This document shows positions 1 through 8,005 of a stretch of DNA of 8,005 nucleotides, in pieces. The first letter of the stretch is position 1. Each line of letters begins with the position of its first letter. Below the pieces are notes generated by a model. It did not search any database and was not told the DNA's origin. It saw only the letters and a program-made list of their open reading frames with translations. Source of the stretch: Microbacteriaceae bacterium (GTDB taxonomy: Bacteria > Actinomycetota > Actinomycetes > Actinomycetales > Microbacteriaceae); contig JAODAY010000032.1 in the NCBI GenBank assembly GCA_025463665.1, forward strand, positions 1 to 8,005. The letters run 5' to 3'. Position numbers and translations under genes: made by a program.

Positions 1-74
1 GTCGGACCGAGCGAGTACGAGCGCGGGCTCATCGCCGATGCCATCGAGGCGCAGGCCGCAGAGGAGGCGAACGC

Positions 75-78
<4 letters not shown>
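1..78 (+). CDS. sbcD: SbcD nuclease subunit, C-terminal end (partial)
   Basis: An open frame enters from the left edge and gives 25 residues (VGPSEYERGLIADAIEAQAA, then EEANA) before a TGA stop at 76-78. The tail is acidic, alanine-rich and probably helical. No catalytic motif is visible, because the metallophosphatase domain of SbcD lies well upstream. The identification comes from context: sbcD normally sits directly before sbcC, and here the stop overlaps the sbcC start by four bases (GTGA), which implies translational coupling. SbcD is the Mre11-like nuclease partner of the SbcC ATPase. The reading frame is clear; the name is inferred from the neighbour. Confidence 0.75.
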
Positions 79-3047
<2,969 letters not shown>

Positions 3048-3108
3048 AAACTCCTTCACGGACGCAGCGACGGGTACGGTCGCGACTCTAGTGCGCTCGT
3101 GCACCAAT

Positions 3109-3125
3109 TGTGTACATTGTCCACA
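3109..3125. promoter_or_regulatory. Candidate operator, 17-base inverted repeat before the exporter operon
   Basis: TGTGTACATTGTCCACA is an imperfect palindrome: seven of eight arm positions pair around a central T (TGTG.ACA / TGT.CACA). It lies 27 bases before the chosen GTG start of the ABC ATPase gene and overlaps a possible -10 box. Size and symmetry fit a dimeric repressor of the TetR or PadR kind, families that often control DrrAB-type exporters. No such regulator gene is in the window, so the binding protein is unknown. Confidence 0.55.
3113..3118 (+). promoter_or_regulatory. Possible -10 box for the DrrA/DrrB-type operon
   Basis: TACATT matches the actinobacterial TANNNT pattern and would place transcription start near 3125, giving a leader of about 28 bases that still contains the ribosome binding site. 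No convincing -35 element is seen; TAGTGC at 3089-3094 is at a plausible distance but is a poor match. The box lies wholly inside the inverted repeat, which would suit repression by blocking RNA polymerase. Confidence 0.35.
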
Positions 3126-3140
3126 TGCAACGACGCAGTG

Positions 3141-3146
3141 AAAGGA
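3141..3146 (+). promoter_or_regulatory. Ribosome binding site deciding the ABC ATPase start
   Basis: AAAGGA lies six bases before the GTG at 3153. An in-frame GTG also exists upstream at 3099, but it has no such site and would add 18 residues unlike the family. The Shine-Dalgarno match therefore favours 3153. Confidence 0.7.
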
Positions 3147-3152
3147 CCGTCC

Positions 3153-4157
3153 GTGAATTTCATCGAAGCTAACGGACTCACGAAGATCTACACGCCGAAG
3201 CGCGCCGAACCCGTGCATGCTCTCGACGGTCTCGACCTCACCGTCCCGCAGGGAACCGTGACGGCGCTGCTCGGCCCGAACGGCGCGGGCAAGACTACCG
3301 CGGTCAAGGTCCTCACGACCCTCACCCAACCCGACGGCGGTACCGCGACGATCGACGGTGTCGATGTGCTGCGGCATCCCGAGCTGATCAGACCGAACAT
3401 CGGGGTCTCCGGTCAATACGCCGCCGTCGATGAGAACCTGACAGGGTTCGAGAACCTCGACATGGTCGGACGGCTCTACCATCTCGGAGCGAAGCAGTCC
3501 CGGCAGCGGGCGAAGGAACTTATCGAACTTTTCGACCTCACCGAGGCGCAGAATCGGCCGGTCAAGGGCTTCTCCGGCGGCATGCGCCGGCGCATCGACC
3601 TGGCAGGTGCCCTCGTGACCCGGCCGAAGGTGCTGTTCCTCGACGAACCGACGACCGGGCTCGACCCGCGCAGCCGACTGGGGATGTGGGACATCATCAC
3701 CAGCCTGGTAGCGGAGGGTACGACCGTGCTCCTCACCACCCAATACCTCGAGGAAGCCGACCAGTTGGCCGACAGCATCTCGGTCATCGACTTCGGGAGG
3801 GTGATCGCCGAGGGCACATCGGACGAGTTGAAGGCGTCGAGCGGCGGCCAGCGGGTGGAGATCAACCTCGTCTCGGCGAACGACACCCAGCGCTCGCTCG
3901 ACGTCATGCGCCGGTTCGGCAGTGCGGTCCCGACGGTGTCCGACGACGGTCGCGCGCTCACTGTGAGCGCCGACGACGGCCCCGCCGCGCTGCAGCGACT
4001 ACTCGCCGAGTTCGAGCGCCTCGGAGTGCGACTGTTCGACGCGGGCATGCGCAGGCCCACGCTCGACGAGGTGTTTCTGCGACTGACCGGCCACGTGGCA
4101 TCCGTCGACACCGAAGCGGCGCAACCGGGCAAGCGCAAGAAGGAGAAGGTGTCATGA
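3153..4157 (+). CDS. DrrA-type ABC exporter ATP-binding protein
   Basis: This is a 334-residue nucleotide-binding subunit of an ABC-2 (DrrAB-type) exporter, which binds and hydrolyses ATP on the cytoplasmic face of the membrane. Motifs in order are Walker A GPNGAGKTT (residues 41-49), a Q-loop in GVSGQYAAVDENLTG, the signature FSGGMRRR (140-147), Walker B VLFLDEP (160-166) and the D-loop TTGLD (167-171). The position of the switch histidine is glutamine (LLTTQYLEEAD), as I recall for the DrrA subfamily. The C-terminal part after the ATPase core ends with RRPTLDEVFLRLTGH, typical of the DrrA C-terminal domain, and then a short lysine-rich tail. The gene overlaps the permease gene by ATGA. The prototype exports daunorubicin and doxorubicin; the substrate here is unknown and could be a drug, lipid or secondary metabolite. 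Confidence 0.93.
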   Translation: MNFIEANGLTKIYTPKRAEPVHALDGLDLTVPQGTVTALLGPNGAGKTTAVKVLTTLTQPDGGTATIDGVDVLRHPELIRPNIGVSGQYAAVDENLTGFENLDMVGRLYHLGAKQSRQRAKELIELFDLTEAQNRPVKGFSGGMRRRIDLAGALVTRPKVLFLDEPTTGLDPRSRLGMWDIITSLVAEGTTVLLTTQYLEEADQLADSISVIDFGRVIAEGTSDELKASSGGQRVEINLVSANDTQRSLDVMRRFGSAVPTVSDDGRALTVSADDGPAALQRLLAEFERLGVRLFDAGMRRPTLDEVFLRLTGHVASVDTEAAQPGKRKKEKVS

Positions 4158-4990
4158 CGGCCGTGACGCGGAACGGATCAACCGAGACCAACTCGCTCGC
4201 CAACTGGTTCTCCGACGGCTGGATAACGACGCGACGCAACCTGATCAAGATCAAGCGTGTGCCAGACATTCTGGTCTTCACAACGCTGCAACCGATCATG
4301 TTCGTGTTGCTGTTCACGTACGTCTATGCAGGGGTCATCGACATTCCCGGCAGCAGCTACAAGGAGTTCATCATGGCAGGCATCTTCGCCCAGACCGTGG
4401 TGTTCGGATCGACCTACTCGGGTTCAGCGATGGCGCAAGACCTCAAAGACGGCATAATCGACCGTTTTCGCACGCTGCCGATGAGCCCGTCCGCCGTTCT
4501 CATCGGTCGCACCAACGGCGACCTGCTCATCAACGCGATCTCCATGGCGGTCATGATGGCGACGGGCTTCGTGGTCGGCTGGCGGATTCGCTCGAACCTG
4601 TTCGAGGCGATCGCGGGTATCGCCCTGCTGCTGCTCTTCGCCTATGCGCTGTCGTGGGTCATGGCTTTCCTCGGCATGAGCGTGCGGAGCCCCGAGGTGA
4701 TCAACAACGTGTCCTTCTTGATTCTCTTCCCACTCACCTTCCTCTCGAACGCCTTCGTTCCGAGCGAGAGCCTTCCTGCCCCGCTCAGGGTATTCGCCGA
4801 GTACAACCCGGTCTCGGCGCTCGTGCAGTCGGCGCGCAACCTGTTCGGCAACACCCCGCCGAACCAGCCCCAGCCCGACGCCTGGACGCTCCAGAACCCG
4901 GAGATCACCGTATCGATCGGCATCGCCGTCATGCTCGTGATCTTCGTGCCGCTCGCGGTACGCAAGTTCGAGCAGGTCAGCACCCGGTGA
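4154..4990 (+). CDS. DrrB-type ABC-2 exporter permease
   Basis: This 278-residue integral membrane protein is the permease partner of the ATPase encoded just upstream. About six hydrophobic segments are visible, near residues 39-59, 72-92, 122-142, 150-174, 184-204 and 251-268. The charged stretch between segments two and three (AMAQDLKDGIIDRFRTLPMS, about 92-111) is the conserved cytoplasmic coupling region of ABC-2 permeases that contacts the ATPase. SFLILFPLTFLSNAFVPSES and the following EYNPVSALVQSARNLF are also typical of the DrrB branch. The ATG is preceded by AAGGAG at 4140-4145, eight bases away, and overlaps the ATPase stop as ATGA. The pair should therefore be co-translated and form a two-plus-two exporter complex. 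The substrate cannot be read from the sequence. Confidence 0.93.
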   Translation: MTAVTRNGSTETNSLANWFSDGWITTRRNLIKIKRVPDILVFTTLQPIMFVLLFTYVYAGVIDIPGSSYKEFIMAGIFAQTVVFGSTYSGSAMAQDLKDGIIDRFRTLPMSPSAVLIGRTNGDLLINAISMAVMMATGFVVGWRIRSNLFEAIAGIALLLLFAYALSWVMAFLGMSVRSPEVINNVSFLILFPLTFLSNAFVPSESLPAPLRVFAEYNPVSALVQSARNLFGNTPPNQPQPDAWTLQNPEITVSIGIAVMLVIFVPLAVRKFEQVSTR

Positions 4991-5038
4991 GCAATCGGGC
5001 CCGCGCCGGGCGTTCGGCGGGTCGTACTTTCGGGCGCC

Positions 5039-5053
5039 CGTCGCGCGGCGACG
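5039..5053. repeat. Perfect small inverted repeat upstream of the 5068 gene
   Basis: CGTCGC, loop GCG, GCGACG forms a perfect six-base-pair stem. It ends two bases before the TAGCGT box of the next gene, so it occupies the spacer region of that promoter. The neighbouring CGGGCGCCCG (5031-5040) is itself a ten-base palindrome. The pair could act as a weak terminator for the exporter operon or as a protein-binding site; no T-rich run follows. Confidence 0.4.
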
Positions 5054-5055
5054 CG

Positions 5056-5061
5056 TAGCGT
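5056..5061 (+). promoter_or_regulatory. -10 box of an apparently leaderless gene (TAGCGT)
   Basis: TAGCGT fits TANNNT and is separated from the ATG at 5068 by exactly six bases, so transcription would begin at or next to the start codon. No Shine-Dalgarno sequence is present in a usable position. The same hexamer with the same spacing precedes the gene at 5416. No clear -35 element is visible. Confidence 0.6.
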
Positions 5062-5067
5062 GGGGTC

Positions 5068-5358
5068 ATGCCCGACTACCGCGTGACAATGAACATCGGG
5101 GCGTTGCAGGCGGGCATCGCCCCCGATTCGGTGCTACCCGCCGCCGCAGCCGCCGCGGCAGAGCTCACGATGGTGGAGGCGTCCGACCTCGCGATCGTCG
5201 CCGGCGCTCCCCGGATCACCGTGCGTTACGAAGCCGAGGACGCCGAACTCGCCCGCCAGATAGGCGAGCACGTCGCCGCCTCAACCGGCCAGTCCGCCCA
5301 GGTGCTCTCCTATCGCGTCACCGAACGCGTCAAAGGCCGCTGGTTCGCCGTCGGCTGA
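5068..5358 (+). CDS. Small hypothetical protein, 96 residues
   Basis: The protein starts MPDYRVTMNIGALQAGIAPD and ends VKGRWFAVG. No named domain is recognised. It has no signal peptide or membrane segment and should be soluble. A run of seven alanines (residues 25-31) lies in a predicted helix, and the rest alternates strand and helix: RVTMNIGAL, DLAIVAGAPRITVRYEA, a helix AELARQIGEHVAAST, then AQVLSYRVTERVKGRWFAVG. This beta/alpha pattern is compatible with a small ferredoxin-like fold, which is inference only. The ATG is favoured by the TAGCGT box six bases upstream, suggesting leaderless expression. Codon use matches the neighbours, supporting a real gene. Its function is unknown. Confidence 0.8.
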   Translation: MPDYRVTMNIGALQAGIAPDSVLPAAAAAAAELTMVEASDLAIVAGAPRITVRYEAEDAELARQIGEHVAASTGQSAQVLSYRVTERVKGRWFAVG

Positions 5359-5403
5359 CGCTCTCGGCACCATCCACGCCCCCGCCGCGACCTGGCGACC
5401 CGC

Positions 5404-5409
5404 TAGCGT
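5404..5409 (+). promoter_or_regulatory. -10 box of a second apparently leaderless gene (TAGCGT)
   Basis: TAGCGT lies exactly six bases before the ATG at 5416, the same arrangement as at 5056-5068. The 57-base gap after the preceding gene thus appears to hold its own promoter, so the two genes are probably separately transcribed. No ribosome binding site precedes the ATG. Confidence 0.6.
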
Positions 5410-5415
5410 TGAGCC

Positions 5416-6228
5416 ATGACGCTCGTCGAGGGGACCAGGTCGCGGCTGACTGTGGGGCTGATCCCCGCGGCAGGGGTCGCGGCATCCGCTTTTCTGCTGT
5501 TCGCGGTGGAGCGGGACCTCGCCGGCTACGTCACGCTCGCGGTCAGCCTCCTGGTCGCGTTCTTTGTCGACCGGGACCTGTGGCGGAGCCTGCTCCTCAT
5601 CGGCGCGGGTCTCGTCATCATCAGCACGATCTCGGTCGCCGCTGACATCAGCTATCCCAATATGGCGCTGATGGGAACGGTGCTGACCCTCGCCGTGGTC
5701 GTGCCGTTCGTGCTCGAGAGGCGGGTGTTCGGGCGCCGCACGATCGTTTTCCCGATCCGCACCGGCCAGAGGTGGACGCGCCTCGAGAAGCTGTACCTGC
5801 CGATGGTTCTCGTGCTGGGCTGGACGATTCTGCCGACCTACTTCATCACCTCGGGTTCATACCGCAACTGGCCGGCCATCCACTCGTTCGACGAGGTGGC
5901 CCGGCTGTTCGTCGGGGTCAACGCGGTGGGCATTTGGGACGAACTCTTTTTCATCTGCATCGTCTTCGCGCTGCTGCGCCGACACTTCCCGCTCTGGCAG
6001 GCGAACCTCCTGCAGGCCGCGATCTTCTCCTCGTTCCTCTGGGAGCTGGGATACCAGAGCTGGGGACCGCTGCTGACCGTCCCGTTCGCCCTCCTGCAGG
6101 GGTGGATCTTCAGCAGAACGAAGTCGCTGACTTACGTGGTCTGCGTGCACCTGCTGTTCGACCTCGTCGTCTTTCTTGTGCTCGTGCACGCGCACAACCG
6201 CGCGTGGTTGAACGTGTTCGTCTACTGA
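5416..6228 (+). CDS. Divergent CPBP (Rce1-like) family intramembrane protease homologue
   Basis: This 270-residue membrane protein has about seven to eight hydrophobic segments, starting near residues 13-30, 36-52, 55-75 and 82-100. The C-terminal 100 residues follow the layout of the CPBP/Rce1 abortive-infection domain: an acidic motif at the start of a helix (WDELFFICIVFALLRRHFP, D175-E176), a second helix motif (FSSFLWELGY, about 204-213), an F-A-LLQGWIFSRTKSL turn (224-238), and a histidine helix (VVCVHLLFDL, H245 and D249). Known members use EExxxR, FxxxH and HxxxN/D. Here the first motif reads DE and lacks the arginine at the expected spacing, and the second lacks histidine. Activity as a glutamic-type membrane protease is therefore uncertain. 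Relatives act in CAAX prenyl-protein processing, bacteriocin immunity or unknown roles. The ATG is supported by TAGCGT six bases upstream. Confidence 0.72.
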   Translation: MTLVEGTRSRLTVGLIPAAGVAASAFLLFAVERDLAGYVTLAVSLLVAFFVDRDLWRSLLLIGAGLVIISTISVAADISYPNMALMGTVLTLAVVVPFVLERRVFGRRTIVFPIRTGQRWTRLEKLYLPMVLVLGWTILPTYFITSGSYRNWPAIHSFDEVARLFVGVNAVGIWDELFFICIVFALLRRHFPLWQANLLQAAIFSSFLWELGYQSWGPLLTVPFALLQGWIFSRTKSLTYVVCVHLLFDLVVFLVLVHAHNRAWLNVFVY

Positions 6229-6342
6229 CGCGCGGATGGTTGCGAGCGGCGCCGCGTCGGCCGCGTTCTCCACAAGCGGGAGCTCTCCACCATTCGGGCA
6301 TCGGGCCGCGTCACGACCATCGCCGGGAACCACAGTGTGTGC

Positions 6343-6765
6343 ATGCAGCCACCACCCTACGAAGAGACGCGGGCGCACCCGCTGGTCACCGACACAGACA
6401 TCGAGAATCGGGTGGCAGCACTCGTCGGGCGCGCGCAGCAGCGCGAGATCTGGCTGCTGTTCCTCGATGAGAACGACATCCAGCTGCCGGTGGTGCTGCC
6501 CTTCAGCGACCCGCCCGTGATACCGCCAGACGACGACCTCGCCGCATGGTCGGCCGTGATCACGGAGGTAGCGGAGATCACCGAGGCCCGCAGCGTGATC
6601 GTCGTCATCGAGCGCTACGGCACCCCGACATTCGGAGCCGCCGATCGGGCATGGGCTCGCTTCCTCGCGAATGGTTGCGGAGACGCCGCCATCCCGCTCC
6701 GCGCCGTAGTGCTGAGCCACCGTCGTGGCGTGCGCGCGATACCGCCGGATGACTACGTGGGCTGA
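6343..6765 (+). CDS. Hypothetical protein, 140 residues, actinobacterial type
   Basis: This is a soluble alpha/beta protein of unknown function. After a short polar N-terminus it has a helix (NRVAALVGRAQQR), a strand (EIWLLFLDENDIQLPVVLPF, residues 35-54), an acidic proline-rich loop, a helix, a strand (SVIVVIERYG, 84-93), the helix AADRAWARFLANGC (99-112) and a last strand (IPLRAVVLSHRRGVRAIPPD, 117-136). The pattern DRAW followed by a terminal PPDDY resembles uncharacterised actinobacterial proteins I recall, without an assigned role. No catalytic motif is certain. An ATG at 6343 is chosen over a GTG at 6337: CACAGT at 6331-6336 is a weak -10-like box six bases before the ATG, the spacing seen at the two previous genes, and no ribosome binding site is seen. 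The 114-base gap upstream holds only GC-rich short palindromes. Confidence 0.75.
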   Translation: MQPPPYEETRAHPLVTDTDIENRVAALVGRAQQREIWLLFLDENDIQLPVVLPFSDPPVIPPDDDLAAWSAVITEVAEITEARSVIVVIERYGTPTFGAADRAWARFLANGCGDAAIPLRAVVLSHRRGVRAIPPDDYVG

Positions 6766-6775
6766 CGCGGTGGTC

Positions 6776-6826
6776 GACTCAGTGCACGTCGAGACTCAGT
6801 GCTCGTCGAGAGTCAGTGCGCGTCGG
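6776..6826. repeat. Three-copy 17-base tandem repeat at the end of the reductase gene
   Basis: Three adjacent 17-base units are GACTCAGTGCACGTCGA (6776-6792), GACTCAGTGCTCGTCGA (6793-6809) and GAGTCAGTGCGCGTCGG (6810-6826). Copies one and two differ at one base; copy three differs from them at three positions. On the minus strand copy three encodes the last residues and TGA stop of the aldo/keto reductase, and copies one and two are downstream echoes that each contain another CACTGA. The array fills most of the 47-base gap between convergent genes and can also pair internally (GACTC with GAGTC). Confidence 0.85.
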
Positions 6827-7679
6827 TCAGCTCGGTGAACTCCTCATCGGTGAGCTCCAGCGAGGCGCCCTCGAGGTTCTCCTCGAGGTGGGCGATAGAC
6901 GAGGTGCCCGGGATCGGCAGCATCACCGGCGAACGCTTGAGCAGCCAGGCGAGTGCGAGCTGGGACGGGGTCGCGCCGCGCTTCTCCGCGATGGCGGTGA
7001 GGGCACCACCTCGCTTGAGCAGGCGACCGGTTGCGAGCGGGAACCACGGTATGAAGGCGATGCCTCGCTCCGTCGCGTAGTCGAGCAGCGGCTCTGCGTC
7101 GCGGTGGGCGAGGTTGAACAGGTTCTGCACCGAGGCGATCGTCGCGATCTGGGATGCTGCCTCGACCTCGGCGACGGTTACCTCGCTGAGCCCGATGTGA
7201 CGGATCTTGCCCTCATCCTGCAGCAGTTTCAACTCTCCGATTTGATCCTCGAGCGGCACCGTCGGATCGATGCGGTGCAGCTGCTGGAGGTCGATGCGAT
7301 CGACACCGAGAATGCGCAGGCTCATCTCGGTCTGCTGGCGGAGGTACTCCGGCCGCCCTACGGGAATCCACTGGTTCGGACCCTGGCGCGTGAAGCCCGC
7401 CTTGGTGGCGATCACGAGGTCGTCGGCGTAGGGGGCGAGGGCACGCGCGATGAGGGGCTCTGCGACATACGGGCCGTAGGAATCGGCGGTGTCGATGAAG
7501 GTGACTCCGAGTTCGACTGCGCGCCGCAGCACTCGTGCCGCCTCGTGCGGATCGCTCGGCTCACCCCAGACACCGGGGCCGGTCAGTTGCATCGTTCCGT
7601 ACCCGAGCCGGGTCACGGGGAGGTCGCCGCCGATACGGAACGTACCGGCGGACTGGACTGAAAGCTTCGTTGACGTCAT
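6813..7679 (-). CDS. Aldo/keto reductase
   Basis: This is a 288-residue NADPH-dependent oxidoreductase with a TIM-barrel fold, normal for the family. The catalytic tetrad is complete: D63 and Y68 in [11 protein letters not shown]93 in VIATKAGF and H135 in DLQQLHRID. The cofactor-binding end [14 protein letters not shown] (256-269) is also present. The N-terminal text [25 protein letters not shown] places it near the YdbC/PdxI-like branch, whose E. coli member reduces pyridoxal; the substrate here is not proven. The ATG at 7679 is chosen because [14 protein letters not shown] matches the usual family N-terminus; an in-frame ATG at 7712 would add 11 residues of unlikely composition. Neither start has a clear ribosome binding site. 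The gene follows a glutathione peroxidase gene on the same strand after a 114-base gap holding a hairpin, so it may be transcribed separately. Confidence 0.92.
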   Translation of the reverse strand: MTSTKLSVQSAGTFRIGGDLPVTRLGYGTMQLTGPGVWGEPSDPHEAARVLRRAVELGVTFIDTADSYGPYVAEPLIARALAPYADDLVIATKAGFTRQGPNQWIPVGRPEYLRQQTEMSLRILGVDRIDLQQLHRIDPTVPLEDQIGELKLLQDEGKIRHIGLSEVTVAEVEAASQIATIASVQNLFNLAHRDAEPLLDYATERGIAFIPWFPLATGRLLKRGGALTAIAEKRGATPSQLALAWLLKRSPVMLPIPGTSSIAHLEENLEGASLELTDEEFTELTDAH

Positions 7680-7734
7680 ACAACGGTGCAACGAGGCGTG
7701 CGGCCCGTACATTCCGCGTCGACCGGGATGAGAA

Positions 7735-7766
7735 CCGCGGCCGACGATCTTCCCAGCCGGCCGCGG
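7735..7766 (-). terminator. GC-rich hairpin after the glutathione peroxidase gene
   Basis: CCGCGGCCG (7735-7743) and CGGCCGCGG (7758-7766) form a perfect nine-base-pair stem with a 14-base loop. On the minus strand it begins 27 bases past the peroxidase stop and is followed by GGTTCTCATCC, a weak pyrimidine-rich stretch rather than a true T run. It could be an intrinsic terminator of the actinobacterial type lacking a U-tract, separating the peroxidase from the reductase. Confidence 0.5.
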
Positions 7767-7793
7767 GGGATTGGGACGGGCGTCGCCCGGCGG

Positions 7794-8005
7794 TCAGTTC
7801 GCGGGAAGCGCCGACTCGATCAGTCCGACGATCTCGGGGGCGTCGGGCTCCGTGGTAGGCCGGAAGCGGTGCACGTCGCCCGCGGGCGTCACCACGAACT
7901 TCTCGAAGTTCCACTTGACCTTGCCCGCCTTGCCGTTGCCGTCGGCGGTCTTGGTGAGTTCCGCGTAGAGCGGATGCTGGCGCTTGCCATTCACGTGCAC
8001 CTTCT
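7794..8005 (-). CDS. Glutathione peroxidase, C-terminal part (partial, runs off the window)
   Basis: The minus-strand frame stays open to the window edge and encodes at least 69 residues, beginning KVHVNGKRQHPLYAELTK. The text KVKWNFEKFVVTPAGDVHRF is the hallmark C-terminal block of glutathione peroxidase/thiol peroxidase proteins. It includes the tryptophan and asparagine of the catalytic tetrad (WN, codons at 7908-7913); the catalytic cysteine or selenocysteine and the glutamine lie beyond the window. PTTEPDAPEIVGLIESAL is the usual terminal helix. The enzyme reduces hydrogen or organic peroxides; bacterial members often draw electrons from thioredoxin rather than glutathione. The true start is off the window. 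The GTG at 8000 is inside the gene, as family homology continues upstream of it. Confidence 0.93.
   Translation of the reverse strand, partial: KVHVNGKRQHPLYAELTKTADGNGKAGKVKWNFEKFVVTPAGDVHRFRPTTEPDAPEIVGLIESALPAN

Noticed and set aside
3067..3083. Hairpin GCGAC/GTCGC after sbcC as a terminator
   Set aside because: The stem is only five base pairs with no T run after it; such stems are common by chance in GC-rich DNA.
3099..3152. Upstream GTG start at 3099 for the ABC ATPase
   Set aside because: It would start before the candidate operator, lacks a ribosome binding site, and adds 18 residues unlike DrrA N-termini; the GTG at 3153 has AAAGGA six bases before it.
6246..6264. GCGGC/GCCGC stem after the CPBP-like gene
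   Set aside because: The stem is five base pairs, the sequence can fold in several other ways, and no T run follows, so it is not called as a terminator.
5857..6720. Minus-strand open frame of 287 codons across the CPBP-like gene and the 6343 gene
   Set aside because: It spans two better-supported genes and their gap, its composition is rich in Asp/Glu/Arg/His, and no family is recognisable.
5068..6765. The small protein, CPBP-like protein and 140-residue protein as a defence or immunity cassette
   Set aside because: CPBP proteins were once called abortive-infection proteins, but each gene here appears to have its own promoter region, and there is no toxin, nuclease or mobile element next to them.
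6816..7661. Plus-strand open frame opposite the aldo/keto reductase
   Set aside because: The minus strand carries a full reductase with an intact catalytic tetrad; the plus-strand product is charged and low in complexity.

Overview
The window is chromosomal DNA from a GC-rich actinobacterium, most likely a member of the Microbacteriaceae. The evidence is the strong G/C bias at third codon positions, GTG and ATG starts, GTGA/ATGA stop-start overlaps, two apparently leaderless genes with the same -10-like box (TAGCGT) exactly 6 bases before ATG, and repeated GCATCC/GGATGC hexamers. The family assignment is inference from style and gene content. No rRNA, tRNA, CRISPR array, transposase or phage gene was seen, and no intergenic gap exceeds about 120 bases.

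Layout. Bases 1-3047 hold the last codons of sbcD and the whole of sbcC, overlapping by four bases; together they encode the SbcCD (Mre11-Rad50-like) nuclease that cuts DNA hairpins and processes DNA ends. A 105-base gap with a good inverted-repeat operator candidate leads into 3153-4990, a two-gene DrrA/DrrB-type ABC exporter operon (ATPase plus six-helix permease) with an ATGA overlap. Two genes with leaderless-type starts follow: a 96-residue protein of unknown function (5068-5358) and a 270-residue membrane protein that looks like a divergent CPBP/Rce1-type intramembrane protease (5416-6228). A 140-residue soluble hypothetical protein (6343-6765) ends the plus-strand block.

From about 6766 the coding strand switches. 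An aldo/keto reductase (6813-7679) and the C-terminal part of a glutathione peroxidase (7794 to the window edge) lie on the minus strand, separated by a GC-rich hairpin that may be a terminator. At the convergent junction, the 3' end of the reductase gene, with its stop codon, lies in a three-copy 17-base tandem repeat.

How the genes relate. sbcDC and the exporter pair are two separate operons. The glutathione peroxidase and reductase share an orientation and both act in redox or detoxification chemistry, but a shared pathway is not shown. I see no strong evidence for a new multi-gene system. The items most worth a second look are the altered catalytic motifs of the CPBP-like protein, the operator in front of the exporter with no regulator gene nearby, the matched leaderless promoters, and the tandem repeat across the reductase stop codon.
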